From Streptomyces microflavus (GTDB lineage: Bacteria > Actinomycetota > Actinomycetes > Streptomycetales > Streptomycetaceae), in NCBI RefSeq assembly GCF_014650075.1, contig NZ_BMUG01000001.1, positions 758,710-822,709 on the forward strand: a stretch of DNA of 64,000 nt, in the 5' to 3' direction. This document shows positions 17,939-26,750 of the stretch, in pieces. Position numbers and translations under genes: made by a program. The notes under the pieces are model-generated. The model saw nothing but the letters and a program-made list of their open reading frames with translations. It was not told where the DNA came from and did no database searches. The first letter of the stretch is position 1. Each line of letters starts with the position of its first letter.

Positions 17939-18016
17939 GGACGTCACGCCTCCGGTCTTCCGCTCCCGGGCGGAGGACCCCGGCACCACCGAGCGCGCAG
18001 CGCTCACGTACCACCC

Positions 18017-18049
18017 CGTCCGGCGCCGCATCCTGTGCGGCGCCGGACG
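18017..18049 (+). terminator. hairpin between the two terD genes
   Basis: Perfect 14-base-pair stem (18017-18030 with 18036-18049), loop TCCTG. It would end or attenuate transcription from the first terD gene. Confidence 0.75.
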
Positions 18050-18128
18050 CGCTCAGGGGGGCCTTCGACACCTGATCCCAGGCGTCGAGGAGGCCCGGCA
18101 GCGTTTCCACGACTAGGGGAGGACACAC

Positions 18129-18704
18129 ATGGGCGTCACGCTCGCCAAGGGAGGCAATGTCTCCCTCTCCAAGGTCGCACCCAACCTCACCCAGGTGCTG
18201 GTCGGGCTCGGCTGGGACGCACGCTCCACCACCGGAGCAGATTTCGACCTCGACGCCAGCGCACTGCTGTGCCAGTCGGGCCGGGTGCTCGGTGACGAGT
18301 GGTTCGTCTTCTACAACAACCTCACCAGCCCCGACGGCTCCGTCGAGCACACCGGTGACAATCTGACCGGTGAGGGCGACGGCGACGACGAGTCGGTCAT
18401 CGTCCGGCTCGACCAGGTCCCCGCCCACTGCGACAAGATCGTCTTCCCGGTCTCCATCCATGACGCGGACAACCGGGGCCAGGCGTTCGGGCAGGTCAGC
18501 AACGCCTTCATCCGCGTGGTGAACCAGGCCGACGGCCAGGAGCTGGCGCGCTACGACCTCAGCGAGGACGCCTCCACGGAGACCGCGATGATCTTCGGTG
18601 AGCTCTACCGCTACCAGGGCGAGTGGAAATTCCGTGCAGTCGGTCAGGGGTACGCGTCGGGCTTGCGGGGCATCGCTCTAGACTTCGGCGTCAACGTTTC
18701 GTAA
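18129..18704 (+). CDS. terD: TerD family stress protein, copy 2
   Basis: 191 residues, ATG with AGGGGAGG upstream. Same fold and calcium-binding acidic loops as copy 1 ([22 protein letters not shown]), ending in [20 protein letters not shown]. It is probably a tandem duplicate of the gene at 17363. Only 71 bases separate it from the TerC-like gene, which may be on the same mRNA. Confidence 0.95.
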   Translation: MGVTLAKGGNVSLSKVAPNLTQVLVGLGWDARSTTGADFDLDASALLCQSGRVLGDEWFVFYNNLTSPDGSVEHTGDNLTGEGDGDDESVIVRLDQVPAHCDKIVFPVSIHDADNRGQAFGQVSNAFIRVVNQADGQELARYDLSEDASTETAMIFGELYRYQGEWKFRAVGQGYASGLRGIALDFGVNVS

Positions 18705-18775
18705 CGCCGCGCACGGCGCGGGGGAGCCCCGTACACACCGGGGGAGACCCTTACATAAACACGATGGGGTAGCCA

Positions 18776-19936
18776 GTGGTTCTGAAAACCTTCGGCTGGT
18801 CGTTCGCGGTCACCGCGCTCGGCCTGGTCGCAGCCTTCTTCTACGGGGGGTGGCAGGCCTTCGGTATCGTCGCGATTCTGACGATCCTGGAGATCTCGCT
18901 GTCCTTCGACAACGCGGTGATCAACGCCGGAATCCTGAAGAAGATGAATGCCTTCTGGCAGAAAATCTTCCTTACCATCGGCATCCTGATCGCCGTCTTC
19001 GGTATGCGGCTGGTCTTCCCCGTCGTGATCGTGGCCGTGAGCGCCCAGCTCGGGCCCATCGAGGCCATCGACCTCTCCTTCAACGACCCCGAGAGGTACA
19101 AGGAACTGGTCACGGACGCCCATCCGTCGATCGCCGCCTTCGGTGGCATGTTCCTGTTGATGATCTTCCTCGACTTCATCTTCGAGGACCGTGACATCCA
19201 GTGGCTCCGCTGGATCGAGCGCCCGCTCGCCAAGCTCGGCAAGGTCGACATGCTGTCGGTCTGCGTCGCGCTGATCGTGCTGATGATCACCGCCATGACC
19301 TTCGCGACCCAGGCCCACCAGCACGGTGGCGGTCACGTCGACAAGGCGTCGACCGTCATGCTCTCGGGTATCGCGGGTCTGATCACCTACCTCGTCGTCG
19401 GCGGGCTCTCCGGATTCTTCGAGGGCAAGCTCGAAGAGGAGGAGGAGCGCGAACACGAGGCCGAGGAAGAGGCCAAGAAGAAGGGCAAGCCCGTCACCGG
19501 GGTCGCCCTGGCCGGAAAGGCCGCGTTCTTCCTCTTCCTCTACCTGGAAGTCCTGGACGCCTCCTTCTCCTTCGACGGCGTCATCGGCGCCTTCGCCATC
19601 ACCAACGAGATCGTGCTGATGGCCCTGGGCCTCGGTATCGGCGCCATGTACGTCCGTTCGCTCACCGTCTACCTGGTCCGCCAGGGCACGCTGGACGACT
19701 ACGTCTACCTGGAGCACGGCGCCCACTACGCGATCGGCGCGCTCTCCGTCATCCTGCTGGTCACCATCCGGTACGAGATCAACGAGATCATCACCGGCCT
19801 GATCGGCGTCGTCCTCATCGGCCTCTCCTTCTGGTCCTCGCTCCGCCGCAACAGGGCCATCGCCGCGGCGGGCGGAGGCGACGGGGGCGCCGGAGGAAGC
19901 TCGGGTTCCAAGGCCGAAGTCCACTCCGGGGTGTGA
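18776..19936 (+). CDS. TerC-like integral membrane protein (DUF475)
   Basis: 386 residues with about nine membrane segments. It shows the duplicated TerC acidic helix motifs: EISLSFDNAVINAGIL in the first half and LEVLDASFSFDGVIGAFAI in the second, whose Asp/Glu residues are thought to bind a metal ion. Two hydrophilic loops stand out: AHQHGGGH (about residues 182-189) and the very acidic EEEEEREHEAEEEAKKK (about residues 222-238). TerC proteins act with TerD in metal and stress responses and some export manganese. GTG start. Confidence 0.92.
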   Translation: MVLKTFGWSFAVTALGLVAAFFYGGWQAFGIVAILTILEISLSFDNAVINAGILKKMNAFWQKIFLTIGILIAVFGMRLVFPVVIVAVSAQLGPIEAIDLSFNDPERYKELVTDAHPSIAAFGGMFLLMIFLDFIFEDRDIQWLRWIERPLAKLGKVDMLSVCVALIVLMITAMTFATQAHQHGGGHVDKASTVMLSGIAGLITYLVVGGLSGFFEGKLEEEEEREHEAEEEAKKKGKPVTGVALAGKAAFFLFLYLEVLDASFSFDGVIGAFAITNEIVLMALGLGIGAMYVRSLTVYLVRQGTLDDYVYLEHGAHYAIGALSVILLVTIRYEINEIITGLIGVVLIGLSFWSSLRRNRAIAAAGGGDGGAGGSSGSKAEVHSGV

Positions 19937-20046
19937 CCCGGTAGGGATTGAGGAACGCTCTCTGCGGGGCGGCCACACGGTGACGGCTCTCCGGGATCTC
20001 CCGGATCCGGCCCGTCGGCCGCCCCGCAGCGGTGTGCGGGGACCGC

Positions 20047-20082
20047 GACAGCAGGCGACGGACAGCAGGCGACGGACAGCAG
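20047..20082. repeat. 14-base tandem repeat, about 2.6 copies
   Basis: Unit GACAGCAGGCGACG at 20047-20060 and 20061-20074, then a partial copy to 20082, in the leader of the TerA-like gene. Confidence 0.85.
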
Positions 20083-20109
20083 TCGGCAGGTCGACAGGTG
20101 GGGGTTGGG

Positions 20110-20844
20110 ATGGGATTCTTCGACGGCCTGTGGCCGGCGCGCGCGGCACAGTTCGACTCGGGCAACGGCACATCGAGCGCCATCGTGCTCTCGAAACGCA
20201 ATGCCACGGTCTCGCTCACCAAACAGGGCGCTCTCTCGGGCAACCTCCGCGTCAACCTTTCCTGGCGGATGCGCACCTCGGACATCGAGGGCCGCTCGCG
20301 CCAGAGCGGCCGGCTGCGGCGCCCCCTCAAGCTCTTCCAGCCCGAGGTGGTCCAGGCGCACACCCAGGGCGTCGTCAACGTCGACCTGGACCTCGGCTGC
20401 ATGTACGAGCTGACGGACGGCACCAAGGGGGTCGTACAGCCGCTCGGCAACCTGATCGGCGATCTGAACAGCCCGCCCTACATCCGGCTCAGCGGGGACG
20501 ACCGCTTCGGCGCCCCCTCCGGGGAGACGGTCTACGTCAACCTCGACCAGCGCGACCAGTTCAAGCGGCTGCTGTTCTTCGTCTACATCTACGACCGGAC
20601 GCCCGCGTTCGACCGCACGCACGCCAAGATCACGCTCTACCCGGGCAACGGCCCCCGGATCGAGATCGAACTGGACGAACGCGCGCCGCAGGCCCGTTCC
20701 TGCGCGGTGTTCACCGTGGAGAACATCAAGGACGAACTGATCGTGCGGCGCGAGGTGAAGTTCGTCTACGGATTCCAGTCGGAGCTGGACCGGCTCTACG
20801 GCTACGGCATGCAGTGGGGGCGGGGCTACAAGTCACGGGCCTGA
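20110..20844 (+). CDS. TerA-like tellurium resistance/TerD-domain protein
   Basis: 244 residues from the ATG at 20110, preceded by a GGTGGGGG stretch. It starts MGFFDGLWPARA and carries a divergent TerD domain with the acidic segment DLDLGCMYELTDG and LSGDDRFG, typical of the TerA branch rather than TerD. The C-terminal part is YGFQSELDRLYGYGMQWGRG. TerA proteins are thought to join TerD in a cytoplasmic complex under TerC. It follows the TerC-like gene on the same strand after 173 bases that hold a short tandem repeat. Confidence 0.88.
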   Translation: MGFFDGLWPARAAQFDSGNGTSSAIVLSKRNATVSLTKQGALSGNLRVNLSWRMRTSDIEGRSRQSGRLRRPLKLFQPEVVQAHTQGVVNVDLDLGCMYELTDGTKGVVQPLGNLIGDLNSPPYIRLSGDDRFGAPSGETVYVNLDQRDQFKRLLFFVYIYDRTPAFDRTHAKITLYPGNGPRIEIELDERAPQARSCAVFTVENIKDELIVRREVKFVYGFQSELDRLYGYGMQWGRGYKSRA

Positions 20845-20900
20845 CCGCCCCGCGCCCGTACCGCCGCTCGATGAGCTGAGCCGTGCTGCCCCTGGGCCGG

Positions 20901-20972
20901 TCTCAGAACCGGACTCAGGACCGGACCCGGCACCGGGCTCAGGACCGGACCCGGCACCGGACTCAGGACCGG
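20901..20972. repeat. 24-base tandem repeat at a convergent gene end
   Basis: Two near-identical 24-base units (20913-20936, 20937-20960; one base differs), with partial copies on both sides. The last partial unit covers the stop codon of the Pro-rich TerD gene at 20963-20965. Confidence 0.85.
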
Positions 20973-21862
20973 ATGAACTGCGGACCTTGCGGAGGCAGGA
21001 CGAAATGCGGGTCGGGTGCGTGGGCGGCGGCCGCCGCCGGCTGCGGATAGCCGTACGCGGGCGGTGCACCGGCCCCCTGCGGGTAGCCGTACGCCGGCTG
21101 GGAGCTCGCGGCGGGCTGCGGCGCGGGCACCGGGGGCATGGCGGGGGGTGCGACGGGCGGATAGCCGTAGGCGGGCTGCGGGTGCAGCACCGTGGCCTGG
21201 GAGTCGGGCCCCGGCGCGGAACCCGCGTGCGTGGGGGCCGCGGGCTCGGCGGCGGCCTGTGTGGGGGCGGCAGGTGCCTGAGCGGCCGCGGCGGGATCCT
21301 CCGGCCCGCCCCCGGCCTCCGAATCGTCGACCGAGATCCCGAAAGCGGTGGCCAGCCCGATCAGCCCGGTCGGATAGCCCTGGCCGACCGCCCGGAACTT
21401 CCACCCCTCACCGCGCCGGTAGAGCTCCCCGCAGATGATCGCGGTCTCCTCCCCGGTCTCCGGCCGCACATCGAAGACCGCCAGCGGCTCCCCGTCGGCG
21501 AGCGCGGCATCGAAGAGAAGTATCCGCAGGTCCGGGACCTGCTGGAAGGCGTCTCCGTCGGACGAGGCGGCGATGACCACCTGGTCCACCGACGCGTCGA
21601 GCGCCCCGAGATCCGCCTCGATCGTGTCGGTGAGCCCCTCGGCGACACTGCGCTTCGGCAGCCGCCGGACCAGCCCGGAGGGGTGGCGCGGCTGGTTGTA
21701 GAAGACGAAGTCCTCGTCGGACCGCACACGGCCCAGCGCGCCGAGCAGCAGGGCGGAGGCGTCCACATCGGGAACACCCGCCCCAGGGGTCCAGCGCAGC
21801 ACGGCCCGTACGGCCACGGCGTCGACCGGGACGTTCGAGCCCTTCAGCATCGTGTGCGTCAT
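20963..21862 (-). CDS. TerD-domain protein with Pro/Ala/Gln-rich C-terminal tail
   Basis: 299 residues from the ATG at 21862; a second ATG at 21871 is possible. Residues 1-175 form a TerD domain ([31 protein letters not shown]). The tail is a low-complexity Pro/Ala region with four PAYGYP-type repeats, ending FVLPPQGPQFIRS. The acidic [13 protein letters not shown] calcium loop is replaced by a basic stretch (LVRRLPKRSVAEG), so it may not bind calcium. Divergent from the aldolase gene. Such tails often mediate protein-protein or membrane association. Confidence 0.88.
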   Translation of the reverse strand: MTHTMLKGSNVPVDAVAVRAVLRWTPGAGVPDVDASALLLGALGRVRSDEDFVFYNQPRHPSGLVRRLPKRSVAEGLTDTIEADLGALDASVDQVVIAASSDGDAFQQVPDLRILLFDAALADGEPLAVFDVRPETGEETAIICGELYRRGEGWKFRAVGQGYPTGLIGLATAFGISVDDSEAGGGPEDPAAAAQAPAAPTQAAAEPAAPTHAGSAPGPDSQATVLHPQPAYGYPPVAPPAMPPVPAPQPAASSQPAYGYPQGAGAPPAYGYPQPAAAAAHAPDPHFVLPPQGPQFIRS

Positions 21863-22034
21863 GGGCGTCATCCTGCCTGCTGGCAGCACGTGCGGACAAC
21901 GCGGGGGGCGGCAAAGACCTGCCCTGTTCCCCTGCTGCCGGGCCGGAGAGGGGGAAGAAGGAGGGCCGAACGGTACCGCGAGGAGAGACCGGGTGAAGGG
22001 TGGGTAACCGGAAATTCATGTACATGGGGAACTG

Positions 22035-22061
22035 TTGACATGCGTCCGTACGTACTATTAC
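22035..22061 (+). promoter_or_regulatory. possible promoter of the Ter biosynthetic genes
   Basis: Perfect -35 TTGACA at 22035-22040. The best -10 is TATTAC at 22056-22061, a short 15-base spacer, so the -10 is uncertain. It lies 45-70 bases before the aldolase ATG. Confidence 0.4.
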
Positions 22062-22105
22062 CGGCCATACGTTGTCCGGCCGGTCAGGCAGTTCGGGGGA
22101 AACTC

Positions 22106-23278
22106 ATGCGTCACTTCGGGTATATATCGCCCGCTGCCCGAGAGGGCCTGTTCTTCCGGGAGCCGTGCGAGTTCAGCGCGTCCTCGCCCGCGAGCCTGCT
22201 CTCCGTCGCCCTGGGCGCCACGCTCTACTCCCCGGCCACCCGCCCCACGCTGGCCGACGATGTGCTGAAGCAGGCCGGGCGTGGCGTCGTCTCCATGGTG
22301 CTGTGCCTGGAGGATTCGATCGACGACGCCGAGGTGGTCGATGCCGAGGCCAACCTGGTCAGGCAGTTCGCTGAGCTCGCGGACCGGGACGCCACAGGAG
22401 CCGGGCTGCCGCTGCTCTTCGTCCGGGTGCGCGAACCGGGCCAGATCACCGACCTGGTGCACCGGCTCGGAGCCTCGGTCCGGACATTGTCCGGTTTTGT
22501 ACTTCCCAAATTCACCGAAGAGCGTGGAGCCCGCTTCCTGGAGGCCCTGGCGGAAGCCGAGGCCTCCTGTGGACAGCGGCTCTTCGCCATGCCCGTCCTG
22601 GAGTCGCCCGAGCTGCTCCACCTGGAGACACGCGGCGAAGTCCTCCAGGGAATCGCGCGCTCCGTCGACAAGTACCGGGACCGGGTCCTCGCCCTGCGGC
22701 TCGGCGTCACCGACTTCTGCTCGGCCTACGGACTGCGCCGCGCGCCCGACATGACGGCGTACGACGTCCAGATCGTCGGCTCCGTCATCGCCGACGTGGT
22801 CAACGTGCTGGGCCGGGCCGACGGCACCGGCTTCACGATCACCGGCCCGGTCTGGGAGTACTTCCGCCGCCAGGAGCGCATGTTCAAGCCCCAGCTGCGC
22901 CGCAGCCCCTTCCTGGAGGGCAGCGCCGAGGAGCTGCGTACGGCACTGATCGAGCACGACCTGGACGGCCTGCTGCGGGAGATCGAGCTGGACCGGGCCA
23001 ACGGCCTGCTCGGCAAGACCTGCATCCACCCGTCGCACGTGGCACCCGTCCACGCACTGTCCGTGGTCAGCCACGAGGAGTTCACCGACGCGCAGGACAT
23101 CCTGCGGCCCGAGCGTGAGGGCGGCGGCGTGCTGCGCTCGGCGTATACGAACAAGATGAATGAAGTGAAGCCCCACCGGGCCTGGGCCGAGCGCACGCTC
23201 CGGCGGGCCGAGGTCTTCGGGGTGGCGAGCGAGGACGTCGGCTTCGTGGACCTGCTGGCCGCCGGCCTGACGAAGTGA
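22106..23278 (+). CDS. HpcH/HpaI aldolase/citrate lyase family protein, Ter-linked
   Basis: 390 residues. TIM-barrel C-C lyase related to CitE: VSMVLCLEDSIDDAEV carries the metal/acid ligands, RVREPGQ the substrate Arg, and GKTCIHPSHV the C-terminal loop motif. The ATG at 22106 has GGGGGA upstream. In the analysis of Ter-linked operons by Anantharaman, Iyer and Aravind (recalled), this enzyme, two phosphoribosyltransferases, TRSP, PELOTA and a HAD phosphatase are predicted to make a nucleoside-like metabolite. The next two genes are exactly those components. Its stop codon lies inside a 27-base tandem repeat. Confidence 0.9.
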   Translation: MRHFGYISPAAREGLFFREPCEFSASSPASLLSVALGATLYSPATRPTLADDVLKQAGRGVVSMVLCLEDSIDDAEVVDAEANLVRQFAELADRDATGAGLPLLFVRVREPGQITDLVHRLGASVRTLSGFVLPKFTEERGARFLEALAEAEASCGQRLFAMPVLESPELLHLETRGEVLQGIARSVDKYRDRVLALRLGVTDFCSAYGLRRAPDMTAYDVQIVGSVIADVVNVLGRADGTGFTITGPVWEYFRRQERMFKPQLRRSPFLEGSAEELRTALIEHDLDGLLREIELDRANGLLGKTCIHPSHVAPVHALSVVSHEEFTDAQDILRPEREGGGVLRSAYTNKMNEVKPHRAWAERTLRRAEVFGVASEDVGFVDLLAAGLTK

Positions 23279-23355
23279 GCGCGCGTCGATGAGCGGGCCG
23301 AGTGGGCGCGTATCGATGAGCGGGCGAGGTGAGCGCGTATCGACGAGCGAGCGCG
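23275..23355. repeat. 27-base tandem repeat, three copies, across a gene junction
   Basis: Units 23275-23301, 23302-23328 and 23329-23355, each with a GCGCGTatCGAtGAGCG core. The array spans the aldolase stop codon and ends 17 bases before the chosen start of the next gene. The first two units each contain an in-frame ATGAGCGGG. Confidence 0.85.
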
Positions 23356-23372
23356 CGAGGAGAGAAGAGGCC

Positions 23373-25877
23373 GTGGACGTGGTGTGGTCGGGCGACTGGG
23401 TGGCCGAGCGGCTGGGAGTGGCCCTGGAGGGCGACGGGGACCTCCCGGAGCTGCTGGGCCTGGCCCTGCGGCGTAACCCCAAGCGGGCCCACCTGCTCGT
23501 CTCCAACGTGCTGGGCAAGCATGTGCCCCAGAAGCCTTCCGTCGTGTACGGAGCGGGGTACGAGCTCGGCGAGCGCGTACGGGCGCTCCTCGGCGAGGAC
23601 CGGGCCGGCCGCGCCGTCGTCCTCGGGTACGCGGAGACGGCCACCGGCCTCGGCCACGCCGTCGCGGACGGCCTGCGGGACGCCCCGTACCTCCACTCCA
23701 CCCGGCGGCCCGTCACGGGGGTCGCGCAGGCGGGCGGCTTCGAGGAGGCCCACTCGCACGCCACCTCGCACCTGCTGCTGCCGGAGAATCCCGAGCTGCT
23801 GGCGGGCGGCGGGACCGGATCCGACGCCTCCGTGCTGGTGCTGGTGGATGACGAGTTCTCCACCGGCAACACCGTGCTCAACACCATCCGCGCACTGCAC
23901 GCGTCGCACCCGCGCGAGCGGTACGTCATCGTCGCGCTGGTCGACATGCGCTCGGCGGGGGACCGCGACCGGCTGACCGCCTTCGCCGCCGAGATCGGCG
24001 CCCGCGTCGACCTGGTGACCCGCTCCTCGGGCACGGTCACGCTCCCCGAAGGCGTACTGGAACGGGGCCAGGCCCTGGTCGCGGCCCAGGAGGCGGAGCA
24101 GACGACACCGGCCGGGGAGCCCGTCGAACGTGCTGCCCCCGTCACCCGGGTCGGCCTGGGCTGGCCCGAAGGCGTCCCCGACGGCGGCCGGCACGGCTTC
24201 ACCCCGGCCCACCGGGCGGTGCTCGAAGCGGCGCTCCCGGGCATGGCGGAGCGGATCGCCGCCGAGCTGGGCGACGATCCCCGCCAGGGCCATGACGGCA
24301 GCCCCCGCCGCGTGCTCGTACTCGGCTTCGAGGAGCTGATGTACGCGCCGCTTCGCCTGGGCACCGCCCTGGAAGCCGCGCTGGGGGCGGACACCGAGGT
24401 CCGCTACTCCACCACCACCCGCTCACCCGTCCTCGCCGTCGACGACCCCGGCTACGCGATACGCACCCGCCTCGTCTTCCCGGCCCACGACGACCCGGCG
24501 GACGGCCCCGGCGACCGGTACGCCTACAACGTGGCGGGCGCGGGCTTCGACGCGGTGGTCGCCGTTGTCGACTCCACCGCCGACACCCCCGAACTGCACG
24601 CCCCCGACGGCCTGCTGGCCCGCCTGGCGGACCACACCGGCCAGGTCCTCCTCGCGGTCGTCCCCTCGTACACCCCCCACCACAAGCTGGAGCCCGCCGT
24701 GCTGCCCGAGCCCCTCCGAGGCCCCGACTTCTCCAGTTACGCGCCCGAGGACGTCGGCTGGCTGCTCCAGGACCTCTCGGACACCGAGCTGGAAGCGCCC
24801 ACCGAGGAGCGCGAGGAGGCGATCCAGAGCGGCGGCGCGCACTACGCCGAGTCGCTCCCCGTCGAGTACCAGCCGAGCGCCGAGTACCAGGCCCTCTTCA
24901 CGGCCGCCCTGGACGCCTCCGCCGCGCGCATCGCCCGCGCGGTGGGCACCGTCACCGAGACGGTCCTCGCCGAACGCGGCCCGCGCCCGGTCCTCGTCTC
25001 GCTCGCCCGCGCCGGGACGCCCGTCGGGGTTCTGATGCGCCACTGGGCCCGGCACCGGCACGGCCTGGACCTGCCGCACTACGCCATCTCCATCGTCCGC
25101 GGCCGGGGCATCGACGCCACCGCCCTGCGCTGGCTCGCCGCCCACCACGACCCGGCCGACGTGGTGTTCGTCGACGGCTGGACGGGGAAGGGTGCGATCA
25201 CCCGCGAACTGGCCGCGGCGATCGAGGAGTTCGAGGCGTCGGGCGGACCCGCCGGCTCCGCGGGCCCGGTCGGGTTCAACCCGGAGATCGCGGTGCTCGC
25301 CGACCCGGGCGGCTGCGTCCGCACGTACGGCACCCGCGAGGACTTCCTCATCCCCTCGGCCTGCCTCAACTCGACGGTCTCCGGCCTCATTTCCCGTACG
25401 GTGCTCCGCGCCGACCTGGTCGGCCCCGACGACTTCCACGGTGCGAAGTTCTACCGCGAGCTGGCGGATTCCGACGTCTCCGGCGACTTCCTGACTGCGG
25501 TGACCGCACGGTTCGACGAGGTGGCGGACCAGGTCGACGCCGAGACCAAGGAGCTGCTCGCCGCCGACCGGGCCCCGACCTGGGAGGGCTGGGCGGCCGT
25601 CGAGCGGATCAGCGAGGAGTACGGCATCCACGACGTCAACCTGGTCAAGCCGGGCGTCGGCGAGACCACCCGGGTGCTGCTGCGCCGGGTCCCCTGGAAG
25701 ATTCTCGCGAAGCGCGGCGCGGGCGCGGACCTCCAGCACATCCGGCTGCTCGCCGAACAGCGCGGCGTACCGGTCGAGGAGGTCGACGACCTCCCGTACA
25801 GCTGTGTCGGCCTGATCCACCCCCGGTTCACCCGGGGCGCGACGGGTGCGGACGGCAAGGCGGTGCAGGGCGCATGA
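23373..25877 (+). CDS. fused PRTase-TRSP-StiP-PELOTA protein of the Ter biosynthetic module
   Basis: 834 residues from the GTG at 23373 (GGAGAG nine bases upstream); ATGs at 23289 and 23316 lie in the upstream tandem repeat and would add a low-complexity tail. Domains in order: PRTase_2 (about 10-240) with PRPP loop VLVDDEFSTGNT (158-167); TRSP domain (about 270-440) with the naming motif TTRSP (348-352); StiP/PRTase_1 (about 455-730) with VFVDGWTGKGAI (598-609); PELOTA-type RNA-binding domain at the C-terminus (VNLVKPGVGE to YSCVGLIHP). These are commonly two separate genes. It shares a four-base overlap with the HAD gene. The product made is unknown. Confidence 0.88.
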   Translation: MDVVWSGDWVAERLGVALEGDGDLPELLGLALRRNPKRAHLLVSNVLGKHVPQKPSVVYGAGYELGERVRALLGEDRAGRAVVLGYAETATGLGHAVADGLRDAPYLHSTRRPVTGVAQAGGFEEAHSHATSHLLLPENPELLAGGGTGSDASVLVLVDDEFSTGNTVLNTIRALHASHPRERYVIVALVDMRSAGDRDRLTAFAAEIGARVDLVTRSSGTVTLPEGVLERGQALVAAQEAEQTTPAGEPVERAAPVTRVGLGWPEGVPDGGRHGFTPAHRAVLEAALPGMAERIAAELGDDPRQGHDGSPRRVLVLGFEELMYAPLRLGTALEAALGADTEVRYSTTTRSPVLAVDDPGYAIRTRLVFPAHDDPADGPGDRYAYNVAGAGFDAVVAVVDSTADTPELHAPDGLLARLADHTGQVLLAVVPSYTPHHKLEPAVLPEPLRGPDFSSYAPEDVGWLLQDLSDTELEAPTEEREEAIQSGGAHYAESLPVEYQPSAEYQALFTAALDASAARIARAVGTVTETVLAERGPRPVLVSLARAGTPVGVLMRHWARHRHGLDLPHYAISIVRGRGIDATALRWLAAHHDPADVVFVDGWTGKGAITRELAAAIEEFEASGGPAGSAGPVGFNPEIAVLADPGGCVRTYGTREDFLIPSACLNSTVSGLISRTVLRADLVGPDDFHGAKFYRELADSDVSGDFLTAVTARFDEVADQVDAETKELLAADRAPTWEGWAAVERISEEYGIHDVNLVKPGVGETTRVLLRRVPWKILAKRGAGADLQHIRLLAEQRGVPVEEVDDLPYSCVGLIHPRFTRGATGADGKAVQGA

Positions 25878-26695
25878 GCACGACTTCACCGGTCACGCTG
25901 GTGGCGAGCGACCTCGACCGCACGCTCATCTACTCGGCGGCCGCGCTCGACCTGTCGATGCCGGACGCGGAGGCCCCCCGGCTGCTCTGCGTCGAGGTGT
26001 ACGGCCACAAGCCCCTCTCGTACATGACGGAGACGGCTGCCGCCCTCCTCACCGAGGTGGCCGGCTCCACGGTCTTCGTGCCCACCACCACCCGGACCCG
26101 CGAGCAGTACCACCGCATCCATCTCCCCGGCCCCGCCCCGCAGTACGCGATCTGCGCCAACGGCGGGCACATCCTGGTCGACGGGGTCTCCGACCGGGAC
26201 TGGCAGCAGCAGGTGGAGGCGCGCATCACCGACGAGTGCGCCCCTCGCACCGAGATCCGCGCCCACCTCGCCACCACCGCCGACCCGGCCTGGCTCCTCA
26301 AGGAGCGGGTGGCCGAGAACCTCTTCGCGTACCTGGTCGTCGAGCGCTCGCTGCTGCCCGAGGAGTGGGTGAAGGAGCTCGCGGTGTGGGCGCAGGAGCG
26401 GGGGTGGACCGTCTCCCTCCAGGGCCGCAAGATCTACGCGGTGCCGGTGCCGCTCACCAAGAGCGCCGCCATGAACGAGGTCGCCCGCCGCTCCGGCGCC
26501 ACCCGCACCCTCGCCGCCGGGGACTCCCTCCTCGACGCCGACCTGCTGCTCGCCGCCGACCTCGGCTGGCGCCCCGGCCACGGCGAACTGGCCGAGAACG
26601 ACTGGCGCGCCCCGCACGTCGTCGCGCTGGAGGAGCGGGGCGGAGCGGCCGGGGAGGAGATCCTGCGCCGGTTCCTGGCGGCTGCCGCCGCGTGA
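25874..26695 (+). CDS. HAD family phosphatase, Ter-linked
   Basis: 273 residues. HAD motif I is SDLDRTLIY (Asp13, Asp15), motif IV is AAGDSLLDADLL, and a C2-type cap lies between, so it is a Cof-like or sucrose-phosphatase-like small-molecule phosphatase. The ATGA overlap with the PRTase fusion gene means coupled translation. In Ter-linked operons this enzyme is predicted to remove a phosphate from the nucleotide intermediate made by the PRTase partners. Confidence 0.9.
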   Translation: MSTTSPVTLVASDLDRTLIYSAAALDLSMPDAEAPRLLCVEVYGHKPLSYMTETAAALLTEVAGSTVFVPTTTRTREQYHRIHLPGPAPQYAICANGGHILVDGVSDRDWQQQVEARITDECAPRTEIRAHLATTADPAWLLKERVAENLFAYLVVERSLLPEEWVKELAVWAQERGWTVSLQGRKIYAVPVPLTKSAAMNEVARRSGATRTLAAGDSLLDADLLLAADLGWRPGHGELAENDWRAPHVVALEERGGAAGEEILRRFLAAAAA

Positions 26696-26750
26696 GCCGG
26701 GCTGCGGGGTTTCGGCTGCGCGAGGGCGCGGGTTGGGGAAGGCTGGGGGC

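Noticed and set aside
17363..18704. Two terD genes as assembly duplication
   Set aside because: They differ throughout, have different spacers and separate ribosome binding sites.
20047..23355. Repeats in the Ter region as a CRISPR array
   Set aside because: Units are short, contiguous and without spacers of even length; no cas genes.
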